Notes: generated by a model from the letters alone, not told the origin. Numbered from the stretch's first letter, positions 17,146-26,850 are shown. The stretch: DNA of 64,000 nucleotides from Paracoccus onchidii (GCF_028294535.1 NZ_JAQBIE010000015.1:36567-100566), one strand, 5' to 3'. A program made the numbers and translations.

Positions 17146-18152
17146 TTCGCGGACCTCAGATAGTTGATAGCGATTACAAGCACCAGAAAGCCACCCCAGA
17201 CAGCATCGATCATAAAGTTCGACACCCGCATCATCTGCAGCCCCGATGACAGGAAGGTCAGCGCCAGCAGGGCCAGAAGAACCCCCAGCACGCGGCCTTT
17301 GCCGCCAGCGGGGTTGGTGCCGCCCAATACGGCGATCAGCACCGCTTGCAACAAATAGGAAGATCCGAAATCCGCCTTGGCCGAATTTGTTCGTCCCGAC
17401 AGCAAGATTCCCGCAATCGCCGCCAGCACGCCGGAAAGCGCATAGCTGTAAAGGATCATGCGGCTACTGCGAATGCCGGCGAAAATTGCGGCGCGTGCGT
17501 TCGTGCCGATCAGCATCAGATTGACACCCAGATTGGTGCGGCGCAGCAAAATTGCGACAACGCTGGCCACGATGATCATGATCCAGAACGGCGTCGCCAC
17601 CCCCAGCAGCTTGCCGGTTCCGATCCAGTTCCAGGTGGGGGGGTATCCGACGATCGCCGGGCCGCCGGTCAGAACCAGTGCCAGCCCGCCAAAGACCTGT
17701 CCGGTGCCGAGCGTTGCCAGAATGGGGATGATCCGCAGGCGGGAAATCAGGATGCCGTTCAGCAACCCCGCCGCCAACCCAACCATCAGGGCAATCATGA
17801 CACCGGCAATGGTGTGCAGGATCAGCGCGGCACCGCCCGCACCCATCGTTTCGGCCACGATTGGGTTGCGAAAATAAACCCCGGCGGTGATCGCGGCCAG
17901 ATTTGCAATGGCAACAACGGAAAGATCGATCCCGCCGGTCAGCATCGCGATCATCATGGCAATGCACAGGATGCCCAGTTCCGGCATCAGATAGGTCATG
18001 GATTCAAAGTTGTAATAGCTGAGGAACCGGCCTGAATTCAGAACGGTCATCAACACAAAGATCACCAACGTGACAATGATCAGCTGCGCGATCGCCGCGT
18101 CTCGGCCAAGAATTCGACCTAGCAAACGGGGTTCTGCGGATTTCGTGCTCAT
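17142..18152 (-). CDS. Ribose-type ABC transporter permease (second)
   Basis: A 336-residue permease of the CUT2 (RbsC/LsrD) family with about 8-10 hydrophobic spans and the family segments GMLTGGIDLSVVAIANLAA-like near residue 75 and AVLGGTNPAGGKGRVLGVLL near 270. The ATG at 18152 is chosen since sequence upstream of it in the same frame is cysteine/arginine rich and belongs to the overlapping gene. It is preceded by the other permease of the pair with a 14-base gap. Confidence 0.9.
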   Translation of the reverse strand: MSTKSAEPRLLGRILGRDAAIAQLIIVTLVIFVLMTVLNSGRFLSYYNFESMTYLMPELGILCIAMMIAMLTGGIDLSVVAIANLAAITAGVYFRNPIVAETMGAGGAALILHTIAGVMIALMVGLAAGLLNGILISRLRIIPILATLGTGQVFGGLALVLTGGPAIVGYPPTWNWIGTGKLLGVATPFWIMIIVASVVAILLRRTNLGVNLMLIGTNARAAIFAGIRSSRMILYSYALSGVLAAIAGILLSGRTNSAKADFGSSYLLQAVLIAVLGGTNPAGGKGRVLGVLLALLALTFLSSGLQMMRVSNFMIDAVWGGFLVLVIAINYLRSAK

Positions 18153-18166
18153 GCGTCTGCTCCCGT

Positions 18167-19144
18167 TCAAACCAGTTTCTTGCGGTCGCGCCAGGCGGTG
18201 ATCGCAGTGGCCGCAATGATGATCACCCCGACGACAACCCGTTGCCAGGTCGTGTCGACCTTCATCAGGATCAGCGAATTCTTGACCATCACCAGGGTGA
18301 ACACCCCGATCATCGTGCCCAGCACCGATCCGCGTCCGCCAAATATCGATGCTCCGCCCAGGACGACCGCGGCAATCACATCCAGTTCCAGCCCGATAAA
18401 GTCGCGCGGATTGGCCTGCCAGATCATCGAACTGTGCAGAAGGCCCGCAAACCCGGCAAGAAGACCCGCAGTGCAATAAACGAAAAAGATCGTTCTGCGG
18501 GTATTGATGCCTGCACGGCGTGCGGATTCCGCGTCGCCCCCATAGGCATAGATCGACCGCCCGATCATCGTGTATTTCAACATCAGATGGACCACGACCG
18601 CGATGGCCAGATACACCAGAACCATTGCCGTAAGACCAACGGTTGCGCCGTTCTGGGCGGTTACGCTGACCAGATCCTGCTTGCCGAACTCGATCAGTTC
18701 CTTGGGCATCTTGTTGATATTCACGATTGATGTGCCCAGCAGGCCAAGGACCAGCCCCCGGATGATCGATGCCGTCCCCAAAGTGACGATCAGCGGGATC
18801 ATCTTGAATCTGTCGATGATGACCGCGTTCAGCGCCCCAAGCGACATGCCGATGACGCAGGCCGCGATGAAGGGCAGCATTACCCCGTCATATCCAAGCG
18901 CCACCATGCTGCGGACGGTGATGTAAAGCGCCGCCACCGAGATGGCCGGGAATGAGACATCAATGCCGCCTGATATCATGATCAGCAAGACCCCAAGCGC
19001 CATGATGCCGATGACGACATTGGATTTGGCAAGGCTGAAAAGGTTGCTGACCCCCCAGAATGCCGGATTGACCAATCCGATTGCGAACATCACCAAAATC
19101 AGCACCAGGGCGATTACGGCTTCTGTCGATTGAAATATTCTCAT
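18167..19144 (-). CDS. Ribose-type ABC transporter permease (first)
   Basis: A 325-residue CUT2 permease paired with the next gene. Family blocks seen are LLIMISGGIDVSFPAISVAA (about 55-74), IVTLGTASIIRGLVLG and VVLGGASIFGGRGSVLGTMI. About eight to nine transmembrane stretches are visible. Two different permease genes plus one ATPase and one binding protein is the usual composition of autoinducer-2, rhamnose and related importers; here the downstream enzymes point to deoxyribose. Confidence 0.92.
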   Translation of the reverse strand: MRIFQSTEAVIALVLILVMFAIGLVNPAFWGVSNLFSLAKSNVVIGIMALGVLLIMISGGIDVSFPAISVAALYITVRSMVALGYDGVMLPFIAACVIGMSLGALNAVIIDRFKMIPLIVTLGTASIIRGLVLGLLGTSIVNINKMPKELIEFGKQDLVSVTAQNGATVGLTAMVLVYLAIAVVVHLMLKYTMIGRSIYAYGGDAESARRAGINTRRTIFFVYCTAGLLAGFAGLLHSSMIWQANPRDFIGLELDVIAAVVLGGASIFGGRGSVLGTMIGVFTLVMVKNSLILMKVDTTWQRVVVGVIIIAATAITAWRDRKKLV

Positions 19145-19154
19145 CCGGGCCGCC

Positions 19155-20651
19155 TCAGTTCAGGGATTTCAGACTGTCGTTGATGCCGGCCTCGGTCATG
19201 TCGGCACCTGACAATTCGGCAACGAAGCGGCCTTCATGCATGACATGGATGCTGCTGCAATTTCCCACCAGTTCGGGCACATCGTCGGAAATCATGATCA
19301 CCGCCAGCCCCTCGTTCCGGGCCAGGTCGCGGATGATCCGATGGATCTTGGCCTTTGATCCGACATCGACCCCGACCGTGGGCCCGTTCAGGATCAGGAT
19401 CTTCGCACCGGTCAACAGCCACCGGCCCAACATCACGCGTTGGGCATTGCCGCCCGACAGATTGCCGACAGCCGTATCCGCCGACGGTGCCGCGATCTGC
19501 ATGGCGTCAAACATTTCCTCGGTGCGGTTGCGCATCCGTGCATGATCAAGAAACAGACCTTTTCTCAGGCGTTCCAGAATACTGACAACCATATTGCGTT
19601 CGATCGATTGCGTCAGGAACAGCCCCTCGCTCAGCCGATCTTCGGGGACATATGCCACCCCAAGAGCGATTGCCTGCTGGACCGAACGTGGAAACTGGTC
19701 TTTGCCGTTGATCACGATCTGGCCGCTGGCGGCTGGCTCCATTCCGAACAACGCGCGCGCAAATTCCGTGCGACCGGACCCGATCAGGCCCGATATGCCG
19801 ACGATTTCCCCCGGCCGGATCGTCAGATCCACATCCGAGACGCTATCTGGAACACGCAAACCCGAAACCTGCAGAACCGGCGCTTTGTTCGAAGACAGCT
19901 GTGCCAGATAGGGTTCATCATTCAGTTCCAGCCCGGTCATGGCATGGGTGATCGATGCTTCGTCAAAGTCGCGCATATCGCCCTCGGCCACTTTGCGGCC
20001 GTTGCGAAAGACGGTCAGGCGTTCGGATATTTCCAGCATTTCCCGCATCTTGTGGCTGACAAACAGGACCGCGATTCCATGTGATTGGAGATCGCGCACA
20101 ATATCGAACAGGGCATCCACCTCGTGGCGGGTAAGGGCGGTGGTCGGCTCATCCATCACGATAAGGCGGGCCTCGGCCAGAATGGCGCGGGCGATCGCCA
20201 CGATCTGCTTGCCAGAGGTCGGCAAGGTTTCGACATCGGCATCGATATCGATGCGCACCCCCAGACGCTCCAGCACGTCGCGCGCCATTTGCCTTGCGCG
20301 GCGCCAATCCATCCGGGAACGCCCTTCAAGAATATAGGTGTTGAGGGCGAGATTTTCGGCCACGGTAAGATTTCCAAACAGCGAAAAATCCTGATAGATC
20401 ACCTGCACGCCCTTTTGCACCGCCTGGATCGGGTCAAGCTGGGTCACTGGCGTGCCATCAATAATGATTTCGCCTTCATCGGGCTGATAAATTCCGGACA
20501 TCACCTTGATGATCGTGGACTTTCCAGACCCGTTCTCGCCGGCAAGACAATGGATTTCGCCGGGCCTGATCGATATCGACACATCGTCAAGGGCGCGCAC
20601 GCCGCCAAAACGCTTGCTGATGTTGCGCAGTTCTATCAAGGGTTCTGACAT
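19155..20651 (-). CDS. Ribose-type ABC transporter ATP-binding protein (RbsA/MglA type)
   Basis: A duplicated ATPase of 498 residues from the ATG at 20651. The first nucleotide-binding half has Walker A GENGSGKST, signature LPTSGKQIVAIARAI and Walker B LIVMDEPTTAL; the second has the altered GLIGSGRTEFARALFG P-loop and signature LSGGNAQRVMLGRWL, the usual asymmetry of RbsA-like proteins. It would energise the two CUT2 permeases downstream. The coding start follows the binding protein gene after a 91-base gap with a strong hairpin. Confidence 0.93.
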   Translation of the reverse strand: MSEPLIELRNISKRFGGVRALDDVSISIRPGEIHCLAGENGSGKSTIIKVMSGIYQPDEGEIIIDGTPVTQLDPIQAVQKGVQVIYQDFSLFGNLTVAENLALNTYILEGRSRMDWRRARQMARDVLERLGVRIDIDADVETLPTSGKQIVAIARAILAEARLIVMDEPTTALTRHEVDALFDIVRDLQSHGIAVLFVSHKMREMLEISERLTVFRNGRKVAEGDMRDFDEASITHAMTGLELNDEPYLAQLSSNKAPVLQVSGLRVPDSVSDVDLTIRPGEIVGISGLIGSGRTEFARALFGMEPAASGQIVINGKDQFPRSVQQAIALGVAYVPEDRLSEGLFLTQSIERNMVVSILERLRKGLFLDHARMRNRTEEMFDAMQIAAPSADTAVGNLSGGNAQRVMLGRWLLTGAKILILNGPTVGVDVGSKAKIHRIIRDLARNEGLAVIMISDDVPELVGNCSSIHVMHEGRFVAELSGADMTEAGINDSLKSLN

Positions 20652-20704
20652 GGAACTTCCGTGTTGTTGTGGCAGGCACCGCATTCACGGGGGGCACTGC
20701 GATG

Positions 20705-20727
20705 GCGGGTCCGGCTGACGGACCCGC
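20705..20727 (-). promoter_or_regulatory. GC hairpin after binding-protein gene
   Basis: A perfect 9-bp stem (GCGGGTCCG / CGGACCCGC) with a 5-base loop sits between the binding-protein stop and the ATPase start. There is no T-run after it on the coding strand, suggesting transcript protection or partial attenuation so that binding protein is made in excess. Confidence 0.55.
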
Positions 20728-20742
20728 GCGTCATCAGAAAGA

Positions 20743-21789
20743 TCAGAAGTCGTATTGATCCATGTTCTCGGCGGTTACGCCGACCCAACCAGCGCCATAA
20801 AGCAGGTTGGGTTTTTCGGCATCGGGCGCAATCAGGGATTCATACCCCACAAGACCCAGGTCCAGTCCGGCGGCAATCTGGTCCTGCTTTCCTTCAAGCG
20901 CAGCAACAGCCAGCATGTTCATCGCATACCCTGCGACCGCCGGGTCCCAGAACTGAATGTACTGGATATCGCCATTTGCCAGATATTCACCCGCGACCGA
21001 GGGCAGGCCGGTTCCTGAAAAGAACACCTTGTCCTTCAATCCGCTTTCCGCGATCAGGCGCCCCGCACCTGCCGAAGTCGGCATCGGCGCACCCAGGATC
21101 CCCGTGATGTCGGGATAGGTGGTCATCGCTTCCTTCAGTTTGGTATAGTCTGTCGCAGCGTCATCATAGGTTTCCAGCCGGTCACCGACCATTTCCATAT
21201 CAGGGAAGTTTTCTTCCTGATATGCAACCGCGCCATCGATCCATTCCATCTGGCTCTTGGAGGTCAGTGAGCCGACGGTGGTGACATATTTGCCTTTTCC
21301 ACCCGTGAAGGCGCCAAGTTCTTTCATAAGGTTCGCGCCATAGGCGTGGTTGTCAAAGGCTTCCAGATCGTAATCGGTGTTTTCGAGATTGGATGCCTCG
21401 TGCGAGATCACCACGATTCCGCGTTCGCGGGCCTTCTTCAGCACCGGTTCCAGGGCTTCGACGGAAAACGGCACGACTGCAATGGCATCGACGCCTTGCG
21501 CGATCAGGTTCTCGACCAGTTGCACCTGTGCGGCGGCGTCCGCCTGGCTGGGCCCGACCATCCAGACGTCATGGCCGGTTTCGTCCTTGAACTGTTCAAC
21601 CCCGTCGCGCATCCGGTCGAACCAGGCGATTCCGTCGACCTTGACCACAGTCGCGATGGTATATTTCTGGTCGTCCTTGGTTGCGATCAGGTCCTGATTG
21701 ATCTTGGACGTGTCGACGATTTCCTGGGCGATGGCGGGTGCGCTCAGACATGCCAAAGCCAGCGATGCCGATGTCAGCAGCGTTTTCAT
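20743..21789 (-). CDS. Periplasmic sugar-binding protein (RhaS/LsrB-like)
   Basis: A 348-residue type I periplasmic binding protein with a clear signal peptide (KTLLTSASLALACLSAPAIA, cleavage near AQE). Fold landmarks include IATVVKVDGIAWFDRMRDG, VDAIAVVPFSVEALEPVL and the C-terminal IQFWDPAVAGYAMNMLA block typical of autoinducer-2 and rhamnose binding relatives. It has a very strong ribosome site (GAGGAGGAG). As first gene of the operon it delivers the substrate, proposed to be 2-deoxyribose, to the permeases. Confidence 0.87.
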   Translation of the reverse strand: MKTLLTSASLALACLSAPAIAQEIVDTSKINQDLIATKDDQKYTIATVVKVDGIAWFDRMRDGVEQFKDETGHDVWMVGPSQADAAAQVQLVENLIAQGVDAIAVVPFSVEALEPVLKKARERGIVVISHEASNLENTDYDLEAFDNHAYGANLMKELGAFTGGKGKYVTTVGSLTSKSQMEWIDGAVAYQEENFPDMEMVGDRLETYDDAATDYTKLKEAMTTYPDITGILGAPMPTSAGAGRLIAESGLKDKVFFSGTGLPSVAGEYLANGDIQYIQFWDPAVAGYAMNMLAVAALEGKQDQIAAGLDLGLVGYESLIAPDAEKPNLLYGAGWVGVTAENMDQYDF

Positions 21790-21850
21790 GCGTTTCTCCT
21801 CCTCATGCGCGATTCTGGTCCGGGGTGATCGGCGTCAGGTTGCGCGGTGT

Positions 21851-21874
21851 ATATTGATCAGATCGATTCAATAT
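21851..21874. promoter_or_regulatory. Inverted repeat in divergent promoter region
   Basis: ATATTGA and TCAATAT form perfect 7-bp arms separated by 10 bases, midway between the binding-protein start and the DeoR-type regulator. Position and symmetry suit an operator for that regulator. Binding is inferred only. Confidence 0.45.
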
Positions 21875-21985
21875 GTTTGTATTCATTCAAAACACGATGC
21901 GCCGAGTCAACCCAAACTTTTCCCTTTCACGCGGATCATGTCCGAAGAAGGGTTGGCAACGTGCACGTCAGGTCGGAGAGGTAAG

Positions 21986-22702
21986 GTGGGCAGACCATCG
22001 GGACGCAGCCTGCGCGTCGAGGAAATGAAGAAGCTGTGCGCCTCTGGGGCCATTGTCCATATCGGCGAGGCGGCGCGGCAATTGCAGACCTCGGAAATCA
22101 CCATTCGCCGCGATTTGAGCGGTCAGGACAGCGGGCTGCTTTGTCTGGGCGGCTATATCATGTTCGCGGAAGGGGCGGGTGAGCGCTATTCGCTGTCGCG
22201 CGCGCAAGATACCAACGCCGGCGAAAAGCAGAGGCTGGCAAGGAAAGCCGCGAAGCTGATCGAACCCGGTGATACGATTTTCATCGATTGCGGTTCGACA
22301 TTGCAATATCTGGCCGCTGCGGTTCCTGAAGATGCGAATGTAACCGTGGTGACGCAGGCCCTGAACATCGCCGACGAAATAGCCAAGCGCCGTGGCGTCA
22401 GCCTTATTCTGTTGGCCGGTCATTACCACCCGGAAAGCGGCAGCTTCAGTTCCCAGACTGCGTTGGACATGCTGGCCGAAGTAAATATCACGAAAGGGTT
22501 CTTTTCAGCCGCCGGTGTGCATGAAAGGGCAGGCGTGACCTGTTTCCATTTCCACGAGGTCGCGGTCAAGCGCCATGCCATCCGGCGGTCGCACAGGCGT
22601 ATCCTGGTCTGTGATCCTTCGAAGCTGGGGCGTTCGCGCCCGGCGACCTTCGGGGATCTGAGTGATTTCGAGATCTGGATCGGCCAGCCCGGTTCAGGCT
22701 GA
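21986..22702 (+). CDS. DeoR/GlpR family transcriptional regulator
   Basis: A regulator of about 238 residues with an N-terminal helix-turn-helix (IGEAARQLQTSEITIRRDLS) and the DeoRC sugar-phosphate sensor domain (PGDTIFIDCGSTLQYLAAAV, NVTVVTQALNIADE). The GTG at 21986 has a GGAGAGG ribosome site four bases upstream and is preferred; an in-frame ATG at 21938 without such a site is the alternative and would add 16 residues. It is divergent from the deoxyribose-type operon and likely controls it through the dyad at 21851-21874, with a sugar phosphate as inducer. Confidence 0.87.
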   Translation: MGRPSGRSLRVEEMKKLCASGAIVHIGEAARQLQTSEITIRRDLSGQDSGLLCLGGYIMFAEGAGERYSLSRAQDTNAGEKQRLARKAAKLIEPGDTIFIDCGSTLQYLAAAVPEDANVTVVTQALNIADEIAKRRGVSLILLAGHYHPESGSFSSQTALDMLAEVNITKGFFSAAGVHERAGVTCFHFHEVAVKRHAIRRSHRRILVCDPSKLGRSRPATFGDLSDFEIWIGQPGSG

Positions 22703-22724
22703 CCGACTTCGTGTTCCCGACGCG

Positions 22725-23759
22725 TCAGTAACGGCCCGCCATCTCGACCAGTGTCAGGGGCCGAATGCGGGATGCATGTCCTGCCGTGCCGAACGCCTCG
22801 AAACGGTTGCGACAGATATCCGCCATCATCTCCATCGCGGGTTTCAGATATTTGCGCGGATCGAACTCGGCCGGATCGCGGGCCAATGTCCGCCGGATCG
22901 CCGCAGTCATTGCCAGCCTGTTATCGGTGTCGATGTTCACCTTGCGCACACCGGATCTGATGCCGCGCTGGATTTCCTCGACCGGGACACCCCATGTCGG
23001 GCGAATGTCCCCGCCATAGCTGTTGATGATTGCTTGCAGATCTTCGGGAACCGAGCTGGAACCATGCATCACCAGGTGGGTGTTGGGGATGCGCGCATGG
23101 ATTGCCTCGATCACATGCATGGCCAGAATCTGACCGTCGGGCTTGCGGGTGAACTTGTAGGCCCCGTGGCTGGTGCCCATAGCAACGGCCAACGCGTCTA
23201 CGCCGGTATCGGCCACAAAACGCGCCGCTTCGTCGGGGTCGGTCAGCAACTGGTCTTCGGACAGTTTTTCGGTCGCGCCGTGGCCATCTTCCTGATCGCC
23301 CATACCGGTTTCCAGGCTGCCCAGAACGCCCAGTTCACCTTCCACCGAAACGCCGCAGGCATGGGCCATTTCCACCACGCGGGCGGTGATGTCGCGGTTG
23401 TAATCGTAGTCGGCAGGCGTTTTCCCATCGGATTTCAGGCTGCCATCCATCATGACGCTGGTGAAGCCGTTCTGGATTGCGGTCGCGCAGGTCGACAGGC
23501 CGTTGCCGTGATCCAGATGCATGCAAACAGGGATTTCGGGAAAGGCGCGCGCAAACCCCGCGATCAACCCCGCCAGGACAAGATCATTGGCATAGGACCG
23601 CGCGCCGCGGCTGGCCTGAAGGATAACCGGGCTGTCGGTGGCCTGGGCGGCCTGCATCACTGCAAGCCCTTGTTCCATGTTGTTGATATTGAACGCAGGC
23701 ACGGCATAGCCGTGTTCGGCCGCGTGATCCAAAAGTTGGCGAAGCGTGATCATTGCCAT
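22725..23759 (-). CDS. Class II fructose-bisphosphate aldolase, Calvin-cycle type
   Basis: A 344-residue zinc aldolase condensing or cleaving dihydroxyacetone phosphate with an aldose phosphate. Metal and substrate motifs are CMHLDHGNG (about 78-86), [19 protein letters not shown] and MHGSSS, plus [15 protein letters not shown] for phosphate binding. The sequence is of the CbbA/FbaA long type. It is the last gene of the eryR-type operon, six bases after the bisphosphatase gene. Relatives also use erythrose 4-phosphate, giving sedoheptulose 1,7-bisphosphate, which is relevant to this neighbourhood. Confidence 0.92.
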   Translation of the reverse strand: MAMITLRQLLDHAAEHGYAVPAFNINNMEQGLAVMQAAQATDSPVILQASRGARSYANDLVLAGLIAGFARAFPEIPVCMHLDHGNGLSTCATAIQNGFTSVMMDGSLKSDGKTPADYDYNRDITARVVEMAHACGVSVEGELGVLGSLETGMGDQEDGHGATEKLSEDQLLTDPDEAARFVADTGVDALAVAMGTSHGAYKFTRKPDGQILAMHVIEAIHARIPNTHLVMHGSSSVPEDLQAIINSYGGDIRPTWGVPVEEIQRGIRSGVRKVNIDTDNRLAMTAAIRRTLARDPAEFDPRKYLKPAMEMMADICRNRFEAFGTAGHASRIRPLTLVEMAGRY

Positions 23760-23764
23760 GGCTG

Positions 23765-24742
23765 TTATCCTTTGTGGCCGGCGAGATAGGCGAGGATCGT
23801 TTCAACCTCGTCCTTTGCGCCAAAGATGAGGGGAGAAAATTCGTGCAAGCCCTGCGGTTGCCGATCAAGTATCGGCACTTGGCCGTCGCTTGCCGCGCCG
23901 CCTGCCTGCTCGATCAGAAACGCGATGGGTGCGCATTCATAGACAAGCCGCAAGCGGCCGTCCTGATAGCCGGGCCGATGATCGGCAGGATAGAGAAACG
24001 CCCCCCCTTGCAGCAGGATGCGATGCAATTCTCCGACTGCTGCCGCCAACCAGCGCATGTTGAAATTGCGTTGGCGCGGACCGTCGGCACCGGCCCGCAG
24101 ATCGCGCAGCCAGGCCTGCAGCCCGGCGGACCAGTGCCGTTCATTCGAGGCATTGTAGGCGATGGTCGTAGCTTGTGGTTTCAGCGTGACGTTCTGATGC
24201 GTCAGGCGGAATTGACCCGCTTCACCGTCATAGGTCGCGATCTGAACACCGTTTCCCGTAGACCAGCCAAAATCCAGCGAATGGCCGAATGAAGCGTATC
24301 CCGCGGCGATGATCTCGCGACCGGGGCGTTGGAAGCCGTCTTCCGCGGCCGGAAGGACCGAGAACAACATTCCCAATGGCGCGCCGATTCCAATGCTTCC
24401 GGAACCGTCGATCGGATCAATGGCCACATCATATGCGCCGTCGGGGGCGAGGATCGCGATGTCTTCCGCTTCTTCGGACAACACTTGGCGCACACCCGTG
24501 TCACGCAATGCGGCAAGCATGTGGTGATGCGCCGCAAGATCCAGCGCCTTTTGCTTGTCGCCGCTGTCATTCACGCCGACAATCGAAGCAGGGTCGCCAT
24601 GCAGCCTGCCCGCCGCCAGCCGCGCGGCCAGCGGAGGCAGCGCGTTGGCAATGGCCAGAACAACGCTTTCACGCCCCGGTTGCGTCAGGGCATCGGCTAA
24701 CGGGCGGCCCGTCGCGGGGCCGTCATTTGGCAGGGTCAGCAT
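23765..24742 (-). CDS. fbp: Class 1 fructose-1,6-bisphosphatase
   Basis: A 325-residue magnesium-dependent sugar bisphosphatase. The metal-binding block [20 protein letters not shown] at about residues 105-125 and the LSEEAEDI acidic pair are present, as is the C-terminal [18 protein letters not shown] active-site block. It would dephosphorylate fructose 1,6-bisphosphate and perhaps sedoheptulose 1,7-bisphosphate. It lies between rpiB and the aldolase gene in one transcript, an arrangement suited to draining tetrose and triose phosphates upward. Confidence 0.9.
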   Translation of the reverse strand: MLTLPNDGPATGRPLADALTQPGRESVVLAIANALPPLAARLAAGRLHGDPASIVGVNDSGDKQKALDLAAHHHMLAALRDTGVRQVLSEEAEDIAILAPDGAYDVAIDPIDGSGSIGIGAPLGMLFSVLPAAEDGFQRPGREIIAAGYASFGHSLDFGWSTGNGVQIATYDGEAGQFRLTHQNVTLKPQATTIAYNASNERHWSAGLQAWLRDLRAGADGPRQRNFNMRWLAAAVGELHRILLQGGAFLYPADHRPGYQDGRLRLVYECAPIAFLIEQAGGAASDGQVPILDRQPQGLHEFSPLIFGAKDEVETILAYLAGHKG

Positions 24743-24760
24743 GGCAGATGGTTCCCGACC

Positions 24761-25222
24761 TCAGGCCTTGTTGTACTTGGCGTCAACGTCGTCGATGGCA
24801 TTGACATTGCCGGCCGAACGGCCTGCGGCGTCAAAATTCATCGTCTCGGCCAGCCACGCATCGGCGATGGTCTTGGCGACCTCGGCCCCGATAACGCGGG
24901 CGCCCATGGTGATGATCTGGGCGTTGTTGGACAGGGCCGCGCGTTCAGCCGAATAAGTGTCATGGGTCAGGGCGGCACGAATGCCCGGCACCTTGTTTGC
25001 GGCAATGCACACGCCAATGCCGGTTCCGCAGACCAGAATGGCGCGGTCATATGTGCCATCCAGAACCTGCCCGGCCACGCGGTCAGACAGATTGGCATAA
25101 AAGGCATCGGGCCCGGCATCGGTGCGGCTGATTTCCGACACCTCGTGCTTGTCCTTCAGGTGGTCGGCCAGAACCTTGGCCAGACCTTCGCCGGCGCTGT
25201 CACCTGCAATTGCCAATTTCAT
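24761..25222 (-). CDS. eryI: RpiB/LacAB family isomerase, probable D-erythrulose 4-phosphate isomerase (EryI-like)
   Basis: A 153-residue sugar-phosphate isomerase. The opening [11 protein letters not shown], the catalytic-loop [20 protein letters not shown] with its Cys, and [20 protein letters not shown] are RpiB hallmarks. The ATG at 25222 has an AAGGAG site six bases upstream; a start at 25237 overlapping the tpiA stop is possible. Next to a second-copy triosephosphate isomerase and a DeoR regulator it matches the EryI protein of erythritol pathways, which converts D-erythrulose 4-phosphate to D-erythrose 4-phosphate. The symbol is given on context. Confidence 0.78.
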   Translation of the reverse strand: MKLAIAGDSAGEGLAKVLADHLKDKHEVSEISRTDAGPDAFYANLSDRVAGQVLDGTYDRAILVCGTGIGVCIAANKVPGIRAALTHDTYSAERAALSNNAQIITMGARVIGAEVAKTIADAWLAETMNFDAAGRSAGNVNAIDDVDAKYNKA

Positions 25223-25233
25223 TCCTGTCTCCT

Positions 25234-25992
25234 TCATAGTTTCGCGGCGCAGCGCGCCAGAATGTCAAGATAACCCTCGACCTGCCAGGCCGAGCGTCCG
25301 ATGAACAGCCCGTCAATATGCGGGCATTCAATCAGCTCTTCGCAATTTCCGGGGTTGACCGAGCCGCCATAAAGGCATGGCACCTTGCGCCCCAGCATCT
25401 GTTCCGCCACCGCAATGATTTCGGCTTGTCGGGCGTCGGCATAATCCGAAGAGGCGGGGATGCCGTTCACGCCGATTGCCCAGACCGGTTCATATGCCAG
25501 CAGGATTTCTGCACCATGCTGGTCCTTGCCCAGCTTGCCCAAAGCCCCGCGGACCTGGGTTTCCAGCACCTGCCGGGCACGTCCGGCCTCGCGTTCGGCC
25601 AATGTCTCGCCGATGCAGATCAGGGGAACCAAGCCGTGGCGCACGGCGGCTTCGGTCTTCAATCCGACGGTTTCATCGGTCTCGCCGAAATGCTCGCGCC
25701 GTTCGCTATGGCCCAGCTCCACGAGGTCCAGATTGCAATCGGTCAGCATCACCGGAGACACTTCCCCTGTCCAGGCACCTTGATCGTCCCAATGCATGTT
25801 CTGCGCGCCCACCTTGACCGAACTGTCGGCAAGCATGGCCTTGACCTCGCGCACGGCCGTGAAAGGCGGGATGACGAAGCGTTGGATGCGTGGGTCGCGG
25901 CCGGCATCGGCGGCGGCCAGGCCTTGGGCAAACATGCGGGCCTCGGCCAGGGTCTTGTTCATCTTCCAGCTGGTGCCGATCCAGAAGGTCAT
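25234..25992 (-). CDS. eryH: Triosephosphate isomerase family, probable L-erythrulose 1-phosphate isomerase (TpiA2/EryH-like)
   Basis: A 252-residue TIM barrel with Lys in TSWKMNKT (about 7-14), electrophile His in [10 protein letters not shown] and catalytic Glu in [10 protein letters not shown], plus the phosphate loop [11 protein letters not shown]. All catalytic residues are intact. The [11 protein letters not shown] opening, with Ser in place of Asn of housekeeping TpiA (GNWKMN), is characteristic of the EryH group. Coupling to rpiB and a DeoR regulator supports a tetrulose-phosphate role. It overlaps the regulator stop by ATGA at 25989-25992. Confidence 0.82.
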   Translation of the reverse strand: MTFWIGTSWKMNKTLAEARMFAQGLAAADAGRDPRIQRFVIPPFTAVREVKAMLADSSVKVGAQNMHWDDQGAWTGEVSPVMLTDCNLDLVELGHSERREHFGETDETVGLKTEAAVRHGLVPLICIGETLAEREAGRARQVLETQVRGALGKLGKDQHGAEILLAYEPVWAIGVNGIPASSDYADARQAEIIAVAEQMLGRKVPCLYGGSVNPGNCEELIECPHIDGLFIGRSAWQVEGYLDILARCAAKL

Positions 25993-26786
25993 GGGGTTGT
26001 TTCCTTTATGTCCGGGTTTTGCTGCCTGACGGGCGGCGCGATGGTCAACGCAATCCCCGCCCGGTCGATCGCGGTGCGGCTTTCCGGGGGGGCGTCGGTG
26101 ATGATTGCCTCGAAGTCCGACAGATCGGCCATCCGATGCAACGCCGAGTGCCCAAAGCGGCGATGATTCACCAGCAGTATCCGGCGATCTGCGGCGGCGA
26201 TCATTGCGCGTTTTACACGCACAACCGATTCATCCATATGAAAAGAGCCGAGGCCGGAAATGGCGGGCGAAGAAAGGAACGCGATATCTGCGCGCAGTTC
26301 CGACAAGACGGTTTCGGTGAGCACGCCGAAAAACGCATTGAACTTGGCGTTGAACAAACCACCCAGGGCGATCAGCCGGATACGTGATGCATCCTTCAGC
26401 CTTTCGATGATTGCCGCGTTGTTGGTGATGACCGTCAGCGGAACTTTCTGTGTCAGCTGCGCGCCCAGCAGGGCCGCCATGGAACCGTCATTGATCATGA
26501 CCGTCATGCCCGGTTCGATCAGGTCCAGCGCGGCCGCCGCCATGCGAGCCTTGGCCTCGCCATCCTGCAGTTCCCGGATGCGGAAATCGCTTTCGAATTG
26601 CGTGCCGGTTTCGATGGTGGCCCCGCCGCGCATCTTGCGCAACAGGCCGGCCTGTTCAAGATCATCCAGGTCGCGGTGGATGGTCATTTTCGATACCGCG
26701 AAACGGTCGGCAAGATCGTCCAGATCCACGGCACGATCCGCGATCAGAATATCCATGATCGCCTGCCGGCGCTCGTCTCGTTTCAC
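25989..26786 (-). CDS. eryR: DeoR family regulator (EryR-like)
   Basis: A 265-residue DeoR-type repressor starting at a GTG. The N-terminal winged helix (LADRFAVSKMTIHRDLDDLE, about 22-41) and sugar-phosphate sensor domain (IEPGMTVMINDGSMAALLGA) are clear. It is translated into tpiA2 by a four-base overlap, the same gene order as eryR-tpiB-rpiB in rhizobia. It probably senses a tetrulose phosphate. Upstream AT-rich dyads at 26851-26891 are likely control sites. Confidence 0.8.
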   Translation of the reverse strand: MKRDERRQAIMDILIADRAVDLDDLADRFAVSKMTIHRDLDDLEQAGLLRKMRGGATIETGTQFESDFRIRELQDGEAKARMAAAALDLIEPGMTVMINDGSMAALLGAQLTQKVPLTVITNNAAIIERLKDASRIRLIALGGLFNAKFNAFFGVLTETVLSELRADIAFLSSPAISGLGSFHMDESVVRVKRAMIAAADRRILLVNHRRFGHSALHRMADLSDFEAIITDAPPESRTAIDRAGIALTIAPPVRQQNPDIKETTP

Positions 26787-26850
26787 GTCGATTTCCCCAG
26801 GATCGGTCTGAATGGTTCAGTGGGTGAATAACACAGAATGCCAACAAAAC

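Noticed and set aside
22662..23789. Long plus-strand open frame opposite the FBP aldolase
   Set aside because: Its sequence is His/Gly/Ala rich and matches no family, while the minus-strand aldolase is convincing.
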